This document shows, piece by piece, positions 17,863 through 26,482 of a DNA stretch of 64,000 nt. The notes beneath the pieces were generated by a model. The model saw only the letters and a list, made by a program, of their open reading frames with translations, searched no databases and had not been told where the DNA came from. Source of the DNA: OCS116 cluster bacterium AG-435-F03 (GTDB taxonomy: Bacteria; Pseudomonadota; Alphaproteobacteria; MED-G09); NCBI GenBank assembly GCA_003212795.1, contig QCOV01000001.1, forward strand, positions 401,321 through 465,320, given 5' to 3'. Both the position numbers and the translations under genes were made by a program. The first letter of the stretch is position 1, and each line of letters starts with the position of its first letter.

Positions 17863-19034
17863 TGGTTCTCCTTATTTTTTTTAAAAGGAATATATTCATT
17901 TAATTTTTCAATATTATCTTGAATATACAATCTTTCGTCTTTTAAATAATTTGATATTGCTTCAGAAAAATCAATATCTTTAATCCAATGCGCAGAAAAA
18001 GTTTTTTCTGGCTGGTATCCTCGAGATATTTTATGAGCGCCTTGAGCTCCAGCCTCAACTTTTCTATATTTTTTGCTTATCGCATACTCTATTGCTCTAT
18101 AATAGCATACTTCAAAATGTAGGTTTTTATGATCTTCTATACATCCCCAGTTTCTTCCATAAATTGTATCACCGCCTAAAAAATTTAAAGCTCCAGCAAT
18201 ATATCTTTTTTTATTTTTAACCATTATTAAAAGAATCTTTGATGATAGTGTTTGACCTATAACACTAAAAAAATCCCTATTAAGATAAGGTTGTCCCCAT
18301 TTTCTCATACTTGTATCAATATAAAATTTGTAAAATTCATCCCAATGATGTTCTAAAATTTCTTTATCATTAAGTATTTCTATCTCTAATCCTTTTTTAT
18401 TTGCTTCCTCGCGTTCTTTTTTTATATTTTTTCTTTTTCTAGATGACAGTGCGTTTAAAAAATCATCAAAATTATTATAATTATTGTTATACCAATGAAA
18501 CTGTTGATCATTTCTAATTAACCAGTTTATTTTTTTTGTAATATTTAATTCGTTTTTATTTAAAAAAGTTAAATGGGCGGAAGAAATTGAATTTTCTGAA
18601 CAAAAATCTTCTATACCTTGGAGCATGGCGATTTTAGTGTTCACATCATTTTTATTTGCAGTTAGTAATTTTGGTGCAGAAACTGGAGTAAACGGGATTG
18701 ATATTTGAATTTTAGGATAATATGACCTTCCTATCCTTTGATATGCCTCCGCCCATGAATAATCAAAAACATACTCTCCTGAAGAATTATTTTTAAGATA
18801 AGAAGGAATGCAACCAATAGTATTTTTATCTTTATCTTTTGCGACAAAATAAGATGTATACCATCCGCTATTACCATTTACAGATTTACTTTCTTCTAAC
18901 GCATTTAAGAATTCAAAACTTACAAATGGATTGTAATTTAAAGGATCATGATTAGCACATTTATTCCAATTCTTTTTACCAATACTTTTTATTGATTTTT
19001 CAATACTTATACTAATTTGACTTTGATCACTCAT
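17859..19034 (-). CDS. DUF482 / FemAB-like GNAT superfamily protein
   Basis: A 391-residue cytoplasmic protein of the DUF482 (FemAB_like, PF04339) family. Recognisable blocks are NPFVSFEFLNALEES near the N-terminus, YVFDYSWAEAYQR with YYPKIQISIPFTPVSAPKLL, and YGRNWGC..KNLHFEVCYY plus EAGAQGAHKISRGYQP near the C-terminus. The fold is a tandem GNAT related to Fem ligases, so aminoacyl or acyl transfer is plausible, but no reaction is established. It is coupled to ridA by a 1-base overlap and to HIT by 4 bases, an arrangement common in alphaproteobacteria. Confidence 0.85.
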   Translation of the reverse strand: MSDQSQISISIEKSIKSIGKKNWNKCANHDPLNYNPFVSFEFLNALEESKSVNGNSGWYTSYFVAKDKDKNTIGCIPSYLKNNSSGEYVFDYSWAEAYQRIGRSYYPKIQISIPFTPVSAPKLLTANKNDVNTKIAMLQGIEDFCSENSISSAHLTFLNKNELNITKKINWLIRNDQQFHWYNNNYNNFDDFLNALSSRKRKNIKKEREEANKKGLEIEILNDKEILEHHWDEFYKFYIDTSMRKWGQPYLNRDFFSVIGQTLSSKILLIMVKNKKRYIAGALNFLGGDTIYGRNWGCIEDHKNLHFEVCYYRAIEYAISKKYRKVEAGAQGAHKISRGYQPEKTFSAHWIKDIDFSEAISNYLKDERLYIQDNIEKLNEYIPFKKNKENQ

Positions 19035-19495
19035 TAATTTTGTAATTCAAATATAGCATCAACTTCAACAGCCATGTTTAACGGTAAAGAAGATGCCCCT
19101 ACAGCAAATCTGGCATGCCATCCTTTATCCTCAAGAATTGATATCATTAACTTAGATGCGCCATCCATAACTAATGCGTGATCCGAAAATTGACCATCAG
19201 TATTCACAAAGCCGCCTAGCTTTATACATTTATTTATCATTTCGAGATTTCCACAAGCTTTTTTTGCTTGAGAAAGAATCATTATTGCACATAATCTAGC
19301 GGCTTCTTGACCTTCTTCTAAAGTCAATTCAGAACCAACTTTACCTGTTATCAATTTGTTACCATCAAAAGGTCCTTGCCCTGAAATATACAACAAATTT
19401 CCAGAAATATTATAAGGAACATATGTTGCAACTGGTGATGCAGGTTCTGGTAAAATAATATTATTCTTTAATAAATTTTGATCAATTTTATTCAT
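19034..19495 (-). CDS. RidA/YjgF family enamine-imine deaminase-like protein
   Basis: A 153-residue protein of the YjgF/YER057c/UK114 family, which commonly hydrolyses reactive 2-aminoacrylate and other imines. Family landmarks are LLYISGQGPFDG, EEGQEAARLCAIMILSQAKKA, and RFAVGASSLPLNMAVEVDAIFEL. It is longer than canonical RidA (about 128 residues), and the C-terminal block is SLPLNMAVEVDAIFE, without the RidA Arg at the usual place. It therefore belongs to the longer RidA-like subgroup with uncertain substrate. Its start overlaps the dinB end by 8 bases. Confidence 0.83.
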   Translation of the reverse strand: MNKIDQNLLKNNIILPEPASPVATYVPYNISGNLLYISGQGPFDGNKLITGKVGSELTLEEGQEAARLCAIMILSQAKKACGNLEMINKCIKLGGFVNTDGQFSDHALVMDGASKLMISILEDKGWHARFAVGASSLPLNMAVEVDAIFELQN

Positions 19496-20777
19496 AGTTT
19501 TTTCCGTGATTTATTATATTGCTTCCAAATTTATCTCTTAAAGAATTTATAGCTTGATCTAGTTTCTTTTCGTTATTCTCATTTGTATCAATTAAATTAT
19601 CTAAATCACAGAAGTTTTCATCTACAAGCTCTGAAATTCCTACACCTATTAACCTATATTCTTCATTATCTTTAATACTAGTTAATAAATCTTTAGCAAT
19701 TTTATATATTTTTCTCTCTAATTGAGTAGGGTTATTAATAGTTTTAGATCTTGAAATTGATTTAAAGTTTTTTGTTTTTAATTTTAAATTTATTGTTTTT
19801 CCACCTAATCCATTCTTTTTTGCCCTAAAGGCAACTTTTCTTGATAAATCACTAAGAATGTTTTCTAATTTTTTTCTATTTTTAATATTTTTTGTGAATG
19901 TTATCTCATGACTTATGCTTTTAATAGGTCGATTTGATCTTATTGATCTTGAATCTTTTCCGTTTGATAATTGATAAATATGAAGACCTATAATCCCATA
20001 TCTTTTGACTAATTCCTTTATTTTTATTTTTTGGATCTGGCCAATATTTATTATCCCATCAGAGTTTAATTTATTTGTGAATTTTTTACCTACACCCCAT
20101 AATAAACTTACAGGTTTATTGGATAAAAAATCTTTTGACTCTTCTTGCCCAATCACTGAAAACCCTTTTGGTTTATCTAAATCCGAACATACTTTTGCTA
20201 AGTATTTATTGTATGATAATCCAACTGAAACGTTAATTCCTACATGCTTTTTTATCTTATTAACTAATTCAGCTAACAATACAGCTGGTATTTTCTGATG
20301 TAACTTAAATGTTCCTGATAAATCTAGAAATGCTTCATCTAGTGATATTGGTTCAACAAGAGGGGTAAGCTCTTTCATTAAATCCCTTATTTCATAGCTT
20401 ACTTTCTTATATTTACTCATATTTGGTCTTAAAATTATTGCTTCTGGGCATAATTTTCTTGCTTTAAAAATAGGCATTGCAGAGTGAATACCTTTTGTTC
20501 TCGCAATATAACAAGCTGTTGAAACTACACCTCTATCCCCCCCACCTATGATCAGAGGTTTGTTTTTTAAATTAGCGTTATCTCTTTTTTCTACAGAAGC
20601 ATAAAAAGCATCACAATCTATATGAGCTATCGATAAATTTTTTAATTCTTTATGATTAATAACTCTTGGAGATAAACATTTACCGCATAAATCACTTAAT
20701 TTTTTTGTTTGATGTAGGCAATCTCTACAGAATTGAATATCGGTATTTTTAGTTTTTTTTATCAATATCTTTTTCAA
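19488..20777 (-). CDS. dinB: DNA polymerase IV (DinB, Y family) with N-terminal cysteine cluster
   Basis: A 429-residue translesion polymerase. The catalytic motifs AHIDCDAFYASVEKRD and SLDEAFLDLSG supply the metal-binding acidic residues, followed by helix-hairpin-helix (NIGQIQ..) and little-finger domains. Residues 1-48 precede the polymerase and contain CRDC and CGKC, a likely zinc-binding cluster that I associate with alphaproteobacterial DinB. The start is a TTG at 20777 (a second TTG lies at 20765) without a clear ribosome site, inside the end of the HAD gene. Coupled translation is therefore likely. The role in mutagenesis or lesion bypass is inferred from family. Confidence 0.92.
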   Translation of the reverse strand: MKKILIKKTKNTDIQFCRDCLHQTKKLSDLCGKCLSPRVINHKELKNLSIAHIDCDAFYASVEKRDNANLKNKPLIIGGGDRGVVSTACYIARTKGIHSAMPIFKARKLCPEAIILRPNMSKYKKVSYEIRDLMKELTPLVEPISLDEAFLDLSGTFKLHQKIPAVLLAELVNKIKKHVGINVSVGLSYNKYLAKVCSDLDKPKGFSVIGQEESKDFLSNKPVSLLWGVGKKFTNKLNSDGIINIGQIQKIKIKELVKRYGIIGLHIYQLSNGKDSRSIRSNRPIKSISHEITFTKNIKNRKKLENILSDLSRKVAFRAKKNGLGGKTINLKLKTKNFKSISRSKTINNPTQLERKIYKIAKDLLTSIKDNEEYRLIGVGISELVDENFCDLDNLIDTNENNEKKLDQAINSLRDKFGSNIINHGKNYE

Positions 20778-21423
20778 GATTTTTCATAATATAATTTTCA
20801 ACATCTAGCCAATTATTTAATTTAATAGTCGCACTTTTAGGTGACGGCATCAATTTATTAATTCTTTCATCTTGAAGGAAATGAATGCAATGTGTTTCAG
20901 GGCATTCTTTTGATACAGAATCAATATTTAAAGGCATATCATCAATAAAAAATGAAACTGCATTAATTTTTTTGAGTATTTTTTTTACAGCTTCTCCTTT
21001 GGGCCCACTATTTGTGATAACAGGAAAATTTAAATTGTTTTTAATCATTGCATTTTCTCTTTTACCTTTATCCTTGTGAGGAAGATTTGTTAAAACAATT
21101 ATTTGTAGAAATTTGGATAATCTCTGCAATACTTTTTTTGTGTGTTTTACTAGTTCAAGATTCGCTGTTTCACTGGAGAAGAAGTCTGGCATAATTTTAC
21201 TCATATCCATATTTTCAACAGGCTTCATTGTATCGATGTATTTTATATTACCAGTTATTTTAGGCTCATTAAGATCAAGGAATAAACCTTTTTTCTCTAA
21301 ATATTTTTCTAAACCTATTAAAAAAAGAAATATAACCTCATCTGCATCTGCAATTAAAATAGGTATATCTTTTTCTAATTTTAATGAGTTAATTTGATCT
21401 AAGGTTTCGACTTCGAGGCTTAT
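20749..21423 (-). CDS. HAD-like hydrolase with no conventional start codon
   Basis: A protein of about 224 residues with a full HAD phosphatase set. Motif I is ILIADADEV (Asp26, Asp28), motif II VLTNLP, the motif III Lys lies in GPKGEA, and motif IV is FFIDD. The first in-frame ATG (21228, residue 66) would delete the nucleophile motif. Upstream of it the frame is open to 21438 without ATG, GTG, TTG or CTG. The best-placed start is an ATA at 21423, 8 bases after AGAAGGA and overlapping the rpmG stop. Other options are ATT at 21393 or a -1 slip from rpmG. The function is unidentified. It is coupled to rpmG upstream and dinB downstream. Confidence 0.82.
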   Translation of the reverse strand: MSLEVETLDQINSLKLEKDIPILIADADEVIFLFLIGLEKYLEKKGLFLDLNEPKITGNIKYIDTMKPVENMDMSKIMPDFFSSETANLELVKHTKKVLQRLSKFLQIIVLTNLPHKDKGKRENAMIKNNLNFPVITNSGPKGEAVKKILKKINAVSFFIDDMPLNIDSVSKECPETHCIHFLQDERINKLMPSPKSATIKLNNWLDVENYIMKNLEKDIDKKN

Positions 21424-21587
21424 TTTATTTTTCCTTCTTTAAATTCAACATGCTTTCTAGCAACAGGATCATATTTTTTTACAACCATTTTATCTGTCAT
21501 TGTTCTTGAATTTTTCTTGGTCACATAATAGTAGCCAGTACCAGCAGTACTTTCTAATTTAATTTTAACTGAAGTTTGTTTAGCCAT
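21420..21587 (-). CDS. rpmG: 50S ribosomal protein L33
   Basis: A 55-residue basic protein reading [20 protein letters not shown] through to VEFKEGKIK, a typical cysteine-free bacterial L33 of the large subunit near the E site. The block [30 protein letters not shown] is diagnostic. Being zinc-free (no CxxC pairs), it corresponds to the C- form. Its last codons carry the AGAAGGA that would serve the HAD gene, and its TAA overlaps that gene's presumptive AUA. Confidence 0.95.
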   Translation of the reverse strand: MAKQTSVKIKLESTAGTGYYYVTKKNSRTMTDKMVVKKYDPVARKHVEFKEGKIK

Positions 21588-21629
21588 AATTCTACCTTTT
21601 CAGCAAAAATAGGTATAATTTGGTTTTAG

Positions 21630-22238
21630 TCAAGTATTATTAGGTCTAGATATTATTCGAGTAGATTTCTTATATCTCCAGAAAAAAGGAAAAAACTTTG
21701 GATTAATTTGATTTTTATAAAATCTTGTTAAGTCTTCTAATAAAAATTCAGTAATATCAAATAATGGTAATTTAATAGCATCTTTTATATTTATAAAGCC
21801 TAGGTTGTTTAATTCACCATTACCTTTAATTTTATTTGAAAAATTTTTTTCATCTAGAACAAAAAATTTAGTATCGAATCTAATTTTCTGATTTGCAGGA
21901 GTTATTGCCCTTGCCAAAACCCATAAATTTTTTAAGTTTTTATCAATTAATTTTAGACTTGTTTCCTCTTCAGTTTCTCTTATTGCTGCAGATATAAGAC
22001 CAATAGATAAGGTTTTTGTTGATTTTAATTTTGAAAGATCATCCAAATTTTTTTTACTTAGCTTTATGTTTTTATTAAGCATATCTGACTTTTCAACTCT
22101 GCCACCAGGAAAAACCCAAACATTAGGAGCAAATCTAGAATTTTTTGGCCTTTGGCCCATTAAAACATATAAATCATTTTTCTTTTGTTTTGTTATAACA
22201 AGGCTAGCAGCTGGTTTTGGTCTAACAGGTCTGACCAT
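21630..22238 (-). CDS. NUDIX hydrolase
   Basis: A 202-residue protein with WVFPGGRVEKSD followed, after an insertion of about 35 residues, by AAIRETEEETSL. Together these form a Nudix box (G..RE..EE..) split by a loop, as in the NUDT8/NUDT19-like group acting on CoA or acyl-CoA-type diphosphates. The exact substrate is unknown. Downstream are a substrate-side strand and LPLFDITEFLLEDL. The start ATG overlaps the topA stop (TAATG), so it is translated by coupling from topA. rpmG follows after about 40 bases. Confidence 0.87.
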   Translation of the reverse strand: MVRPVRPKPAASLVITKQKKNDLYVLMGQRPKNSRFAPNVWVFPGGRVEKSDMLNKNIKLSKKNLDDLSKLKSTKTLSIGLISAAIRETEEETSLKLIDKNLKNLWVLARAITPANQKIRFDTKFFVLDEKNFSNKIKGNGELNNLGFINIKDAIKLPLFDITEFLLEDLTRFYKNQINPKFFPFFWRYKKSTRIISRPNNT

Positions 22239-24703
22239 TATTTCTTTTTTTTCTTTTTTCGATTTTTTATTAATTCTACAGCTAACTCTAGATTTACATC
22301 ATCTAAATTCATATCTTTTGGTATAGACGCATTTACTTTTCCATGTTTTACAAAAGGACCGTATCGTCCCTCCATTAAGACTATATCTTTTTCGTCTTTA
22401 GGGTGTTTTCCAAGCTCTTTAATTGTTTTACTTGCTCTACCTCTTCCAGGGTTTGCTTTTTTCTCTTCAATTAAATCAATAGCTCTATTTAATCCAATTG
22501 AAAATAATTCCTCAACATTTGTTAAACTCGCAAATATACCTTCATGAACGACATAAGGACCAAATCTACCTAGCCCAGCCTTTATTTCGTTACCATCTTC
22601 CGGGTGAATTCCTATAATTTTAGGAAGTGATAAAAGATTTAATGCTAATTCTAAATTTACCTCATCTGGATCTATAGTTTTAGGGATTGTTGATCTTTTA
22701 GGTTTTGTATCTGGATCATCCGCTTGTATTTCTAGATAAGGACCATATCTGCCTATTAATAGATTAATCTCTTTATTTGTTTCAGGGTGAACACCTATAA
22801 TTCTTGGTTCAACATTGCTATTTGATCCAAATGTTCTTGTATATTTACAATCAGGATACGCAGAACAACCTATAAATGCGCCATTTCTACTTGTTTTAAG
22901 GCTTAGTATACCTTCTTCACATTTTGGACACTTTCTATCAATTTCTCCTTTCTCATCTTTAAAGATATGATTTCCTAGACTTTCATTGAGTTGATCCAAA
23001 ATATCTCTTGTTCTTAATTCTAGAGCTTTCTCTGAACATGAGTTAAATTCTCCCCAGAAATTATTTAAAAAATCTTTCCAATTCATTTCACCATTCGAAA
23101 CTTTATCAAGATTTTCTTCTAATTGGGCTGTGAAGTCATAACCAACATATTGTCTAAAGAAACTTTCTAAAAAAGATGTGACTAATCTACCTTTATCTTC
23201 TGGATAGAAATACCTTTTATCTAGTCTTACATAGTTTCTATCCTGCAAAACAGATATAATTGATGCATATGTTGACGGTCTTCCAATGCCTTTTTCTTCA
23301 AGAGATTTAACAAGAGATGGCTCTGAAAATCTTGGTGGCGGTTTTGTAAAGTGCTGATTAGTATTAGTTTTAATATTTGCAAGAGAGCTATCTTTAACTA
23401 ATTTAGGTAAATTTTGTAATTCCTCTTTATCTTCAGCTCTTCCTTCCTCATATAAGGCTCTAAAGCCTTCAAATACAGTTACAGTTCCTGAGGCCCTAAA
23501 ACTAATATCGCCATCTTCATTGTTTATTAAAACAGTTGTTCTCATTCCGCGCCAATTTTCCATTTGGCTTGCTAATGTTCTTTTCCATATAAGTGAATAC
23601 AATCCATATTGATCGTCATTAAGTTCATTTTTTACAATATCTGGTGTTTTTTTCGGGTCGGTCGGTCTTATAGCTTCGTGAGCTTCTTGTGCATTTGCAA
23701 TATTTCCTTGGTAATCTCTTAATTCGTCTGGAAGAAAATCTTCCCCATAAATTGCGCCTATGCTAGATCTGATTTCTTCTATGCTTTCTTTACCAATTTG
23801 AACACCGTCAGTTCGCATATATGTTATTAAGCCAGCTTCATAAAGTTTTTGTGCTGTCATCATTGTTACTTTTGCTGTCATATTAAGTTTTCTTGAGGCT
23901 TCCATTTGTAATGTGGATGTAATAAAGGGTGGTGATGGTTTTCTCGATACATTTTTTTCTTGTATATCGGTTATTTTAAAACTTGATTCTTGAATAGCTA
24001 ATTTAATTTCTTCAGACCTATCCTCATTATTAATATCAAATTGCTCTAATTTTTTACTATCAAAGTGAGTTAGTTTTGCTTCAAAAGGATCGTTATCTTC
24101 GTATGAGAAATGACTATTAACAGACCAATATTCTTGAGGAATAAAAGACTCAATCTCTATTTCCCTTTCACATATTAATCTTAATGCTACAGATTGAACA
24201 CGTCCCGCTGAACGAGCACCAGGAAGCTTCCTCCATAAAACAGGAGATAATGTAAATCCAACAAGATAGTCCAAAGCCCTTCTTGCTAAGTAAGCCTGTA
24301 CCATTTCTGTATCGATTTCTCTTGGATTATTTATTGCCTCATTAATTTCTTTTTTTGTAATTGCGTTAAAGGTAACTCTTGAAATCTTTTTATCAGCCAA
24401 ACTACCTTTTTCTTGAAGAACCTCTAAAACATGCCAGGCGATGGCCTCTCCTTCTCTGTCAGGATCTGTAGCCAAAATAAGACTTTCAGAATTTTTAACA
24501 GCTTCATTCAGTGTTTTTGCTTGTTTTTTTCCTTTATCACCTAATTCCCAAATCATCTTGAAATCTTCATCGGGCTTTACTGATCCTTCACTTGATGGAA
24601 GGTCTCTAATATGACCTAATGAGGCTATTACTTTATAATCAGAACCCAAATAGCCTTCAATCGTTTTTGCCTTTGCAGGTGATTCAACAACTACTAAATG
24701 CAC
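22238..24703 (-). CDS. topA: DNA topoisomerase I
   Basis: An 821-residue type IA topoisomerase that relaxes negative supercoils. The TOPRIM domain starts at once (HLVVVESPAKAKTIEGYLG) with TDPDREGEAIAWH. The catalytic Tyr lies in GLITYMRTDG, and R/H residues follow in AQEAHEAIRPT. A C4 zinc finger (CPKCEEG..CSAYPDC) and three C-terminal repeats (RYGPYLE, RFGPYVV, RYGPFVK) end the protein. The start is the GTG at 24703, because GGAGG lies 5 bases upstream and the protein then begins MHLVVVES. An upstream GTG at 24715 would disrupt this. It is in an operon with plsY upstream and nudix downstream. Confidence 0.95.
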   Translation of the reverse strand: MHLVVVESPAKAKTIEGYLGSDYKVIASLGHIRDLPSSEGSVKPDEDFKMIWELGDKGKKQAKTLNEAVKNSESLILATDPDREGEAIAWHVLEVLQEKGSLADKKISRVTFNAITKKEINEAINNPREIDTEMVQAYLARRALDYLVGFTLSPVLWRKLPGARSAGRVQSVALRLICEREIEIESFIPQEYWSVNSHFSYEDNDPFEAKLTHFDSKKLEQFDINNEDRSEEIKLAIQESSFKITDIQEKNVSRKPSPPFITSTLQMEASRKLNMTAKVTMMTAQKLYEAGLITYMRTDGVQIGKESIEEIRSSIGAIYGEDFLPDELRDYQGNIANAQEAHEAIRPTDPKKTPDIVKNELNDDQYGLYSLIWKRTLASQMENWRGMRTTVLINNEDGDISFRASGTVTVFEGFRALYEEGRAEDKEELQNLPKLVKDSSLANIKTNTNQHFTKPPPRFSEPSLVKSLEEKGIGRPSTYASIISVLQDRNYVRLDKRYFYPEDKGRLVTSFLESFFRQYVGYDFTAQLEENLDKVSNGEMNWKDFLNNFWGEFNSCSEKALELRTRDILDQLNESLGNHIFKDEKGEIDRKCPKCEEGILSLKTSRNGAFIGCSAYPDCKYTRTFGSNSNVEPRIIGVHPETNKEINLLIGRYGPYLEIQADDPDTKPKRSTIPKTIDPDEVNLELALNLLSLPKIIGIHPEDGNEIKAGLGRFGPYVVHEGIFASLTNVEELFSIGLNRAIDLIEEKKANPGRGRASKTIKELGKHPKDEKDIVLMEGRYGPFVKHGKVNASIPKDMNLDDVNLELAVELIKNRKKKKKK

Positions 24704-24789
24704 AAAATCCTCCACTTAAAAAAGTAAGAATTTTCATTTTTTGATTAATAAGTCAAATAAGTAATTTTTTTTTTTAAAATATAGGAAGT

Positions 24790-25383
24790 TTAAATTTTAA
24801 TATTTGGTTCAGTATTTTTGTATATTCTTATTATATTTTCTTTATGTTTTATTGTTATGAGCCCTAACATTATTATTAATAGGAGTAATAAATTTGAATT
24901 ATAAAAAACAATGTAAAGCGAAGAAAGCAAAGTTGCTGATAATGAACTTACTGACGATTTTTTAAAAATTAGTGCAATTATTATCCAGCTTAAAATAAAT
25001 AAAAAACCAGAATAAATTGAAATAGCAAATATGAGGCCTAAAAATGTTGCTACACCTTTACCACCTTTAAATTTTAGCCAAATAGGGTACATATGGCCCA
25101 AAAGAGTAAAAATTGCGACATAGGTGAATAATTCAGAAGAAAATTGTAATGATATCCATGCTGGAATAAACCCTTTAAGAGCGTCAAAGAAAAGAGTTAA
25201 TATAGCTGTTAGCTTATTTCCTGTTCGAAGAACATTAGTTGTTCCTATATTTCCTGAACCTATTTCTCTTATATCAATTTTAGAAACATACTTTGAAAAC
25301 AAATACCCAAAGGGTACAGATCCCATTAAGTAGGATAATAAAATAAATAAAAAATAAAAAATTATTGAGTTAAAAAATTCCAT
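24790..25383 (-). CDS. plsY: Acyl-phosphate:glycerol-3-phosphate acyltransferase PlsY
   Basis: A 197-residue multi-pass membrane enzyme that acylates glycerol-3-phosphate from acyl-phosphate, the first committed phospholipid step. The signature loops are GSVPFGYLFSK, DIREIGSGNIGTTNVLRTG, and WLKFKGGKGVATFLG. The ATG at 25383 yields MEFFNSIIFYFLFILLSYLMGS, a normal PlsY start; the longer frame upstream overlaps pyrB and is not used. There is no ribosome site before it, and pyrB starts only 4 bases away on the other strand, so the mRNA may be leaderless or start inside pyrB. PlsX is not in the window. Confidence 0.93.
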   Translation of the reverse strand: MEFFNSIIFYFLFILLSYLMGSVPFGYLFSKYVSKIDIREIGSGNIGTTNVLRTGNKLTAILTLFFDALKGFIPAWISLQFSSELFTYVAIFTLLGHMYPIWLKFKGGKGVATFLGLIFAISIYSGFLFILSWIIIALIFKKSSVSSLSATLLSSLYIVFYNSNLLLLLIIMLGLITIKHKENIIRIYKNTEPNIKI

Positions 25384-25387
25384 TTTG

Positions 25388-26278
25388 ATGTATATAAATA
25401 ATCTGAAAGGAAAATATGTGCAACATCTTCTATCAGTAGACGATATGTCCGAAGATTTCATTCTTGAGATTTGGACAAATGCATTGAAAAATAAAGATAA
25501 AAATTCTACTTCTTTAACCGGTAAGATTTTGACAAATTTATTTTATGAACCTTCTACAAGGACCTCATCTTCATTTTACAGCGCTATGACCAAAAAAGGC
25601 GGGTCTGTTATTCCTATTAACAATGTAAAGTTTTCTAGTGTTACAAAAGGTGAAACTCTAGAAGATACCATTATAACCATGAGCACAATGAGTGATTGTA
25701 TTGTTTTACGGCACCCTGAAGTTGGTTCTGCAGAAAGGGCTGCAAAGGTAAGTCCAGTACCAATAATTAATGGAGGCGATGGTGATGGGGAACATCCAAC
25801 CCAAACTCTTCTTGATGGCCTGACAATATATTCAAATAACAATAATAGTCTTGATAATCTTAATGTTACTTTTATCGGTGACTTAAAAAACGGAAGAACT
25901 GTTAAGAGTCTTGTTAAGCTTTTGAGTAGGTATAAAAATAATAATTTTAATTTTATAAGTCCTGATAATTTAAGATACCCATCTGATATTTTGCCAATTA
26001 ATAGTTTTGAAAGTGATAAAATTGAAGATGTAATAAGTAAGACTGATGTTCTGTATGTAACAAGAGTTCAAAAAGAAAGAGGCAGTGACCATAATTATGC
26101 TTTAACTGAAATAACTTTAAGTAAATTAAATGATAAAGCTATAGTCATGCATCCACTTCCAAGGGTTAATGAAATACCAAAAGAATTTGATAAAGATAAA
26201 AGAGCAAAATATTTTGAACAAATGCGAAATGGCTTATGGTGCAGAATGGCTCTATTAGAAAAAATAATCCTGAATTAA
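25388..26278 (+). CDS. pyrB: Aspartate carbamoyltransferase catalytic subunit
   Basis: A 296-residue enzyme of pyrimidine synthesis that joins carbamoyl phosphate and aspartate. Visible are the carbamoyl-phosphate loop YEPSTRTSSSF, the active-site K in SVTKGETLEDT, and GGDGDGEHPTQTLLDG. HPLPRVNEI lies near the C-terminus. The ATG at 25388 begins MYINNLKGKYVQHLLSVDD, in line with the family. No Shine-Dalgarno sequence is seen, and only four bases separate it from the divergent plsY ATG. No pyrC or pyrI is adjacent. pyrE is at 48340-48921. Confidence 0.93.
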   Translation: MYINNLKGKYVQHLLSVDDMSEDFILEIWTNALKNKDKNSTSLTGKILTNLFYEPSTRTSSSFYSAMTKKGGSVIPINNVKFSSVTKGETLEDTIITMSTMSDCIVLRHPEVGSAERAAKVSPVPIINGGDGDGEHPTQTLLDGLTIYSNNNNSLDNLNVTFIGDLKNGRTVKSLVKLLSRYKNNNFNFISPDNLRYPSDILPINSFESDKIEDVISKTDVLYVTRVQKERGSDHNYALTEITLSKLNDKAIVMHPLPRVNEIPKEFDKDKRAKYFEQMRNGLWCRMALLEKIILN

Positions 26279-26482
26279 TTTTTAAATAAGTATATAGACC
26301 AAGGTATTGTTTTTTTTCTATTTAAATTTTTATTTATCTGATGTTTCTTTTCGTAATTATTTTTTTTAAATAATTTATTCATTTTAAACATTTCTTCATC
26401 TCTTTTAAGTATTAAGAAATTAGACTAATATACTGATTCATATGGTTAAAAATGAATATTTAGTGAATTTATTATGACTCTT
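26279..26482. other. Longest gene-free gap (204 bases), convergent intergenic region
   Basis: This very AT-rich spacer lies between the ends of pyrB (+) and ruvX (-). It has runs of T on the plus strand but no GC-stem terminator, tRNA or other RNA fold that I can recognise. A 38-codon minus-strand reading frame (26391 to 26275, MFKMNKLFKKNN...) spans most of its left part and is weakly supported. Nothing else is evident. It stands out only because nearly all other junctions in this window are a few bases long or overlap. Confidence 0.6.

Noticed and set aside
25384-25461. N-terminal extension of PlsY over the pyrB start
   Set aside because: The extra 26 residues are the antisense of pyrB, and PlsY normally begins at the MEFF... 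helix.
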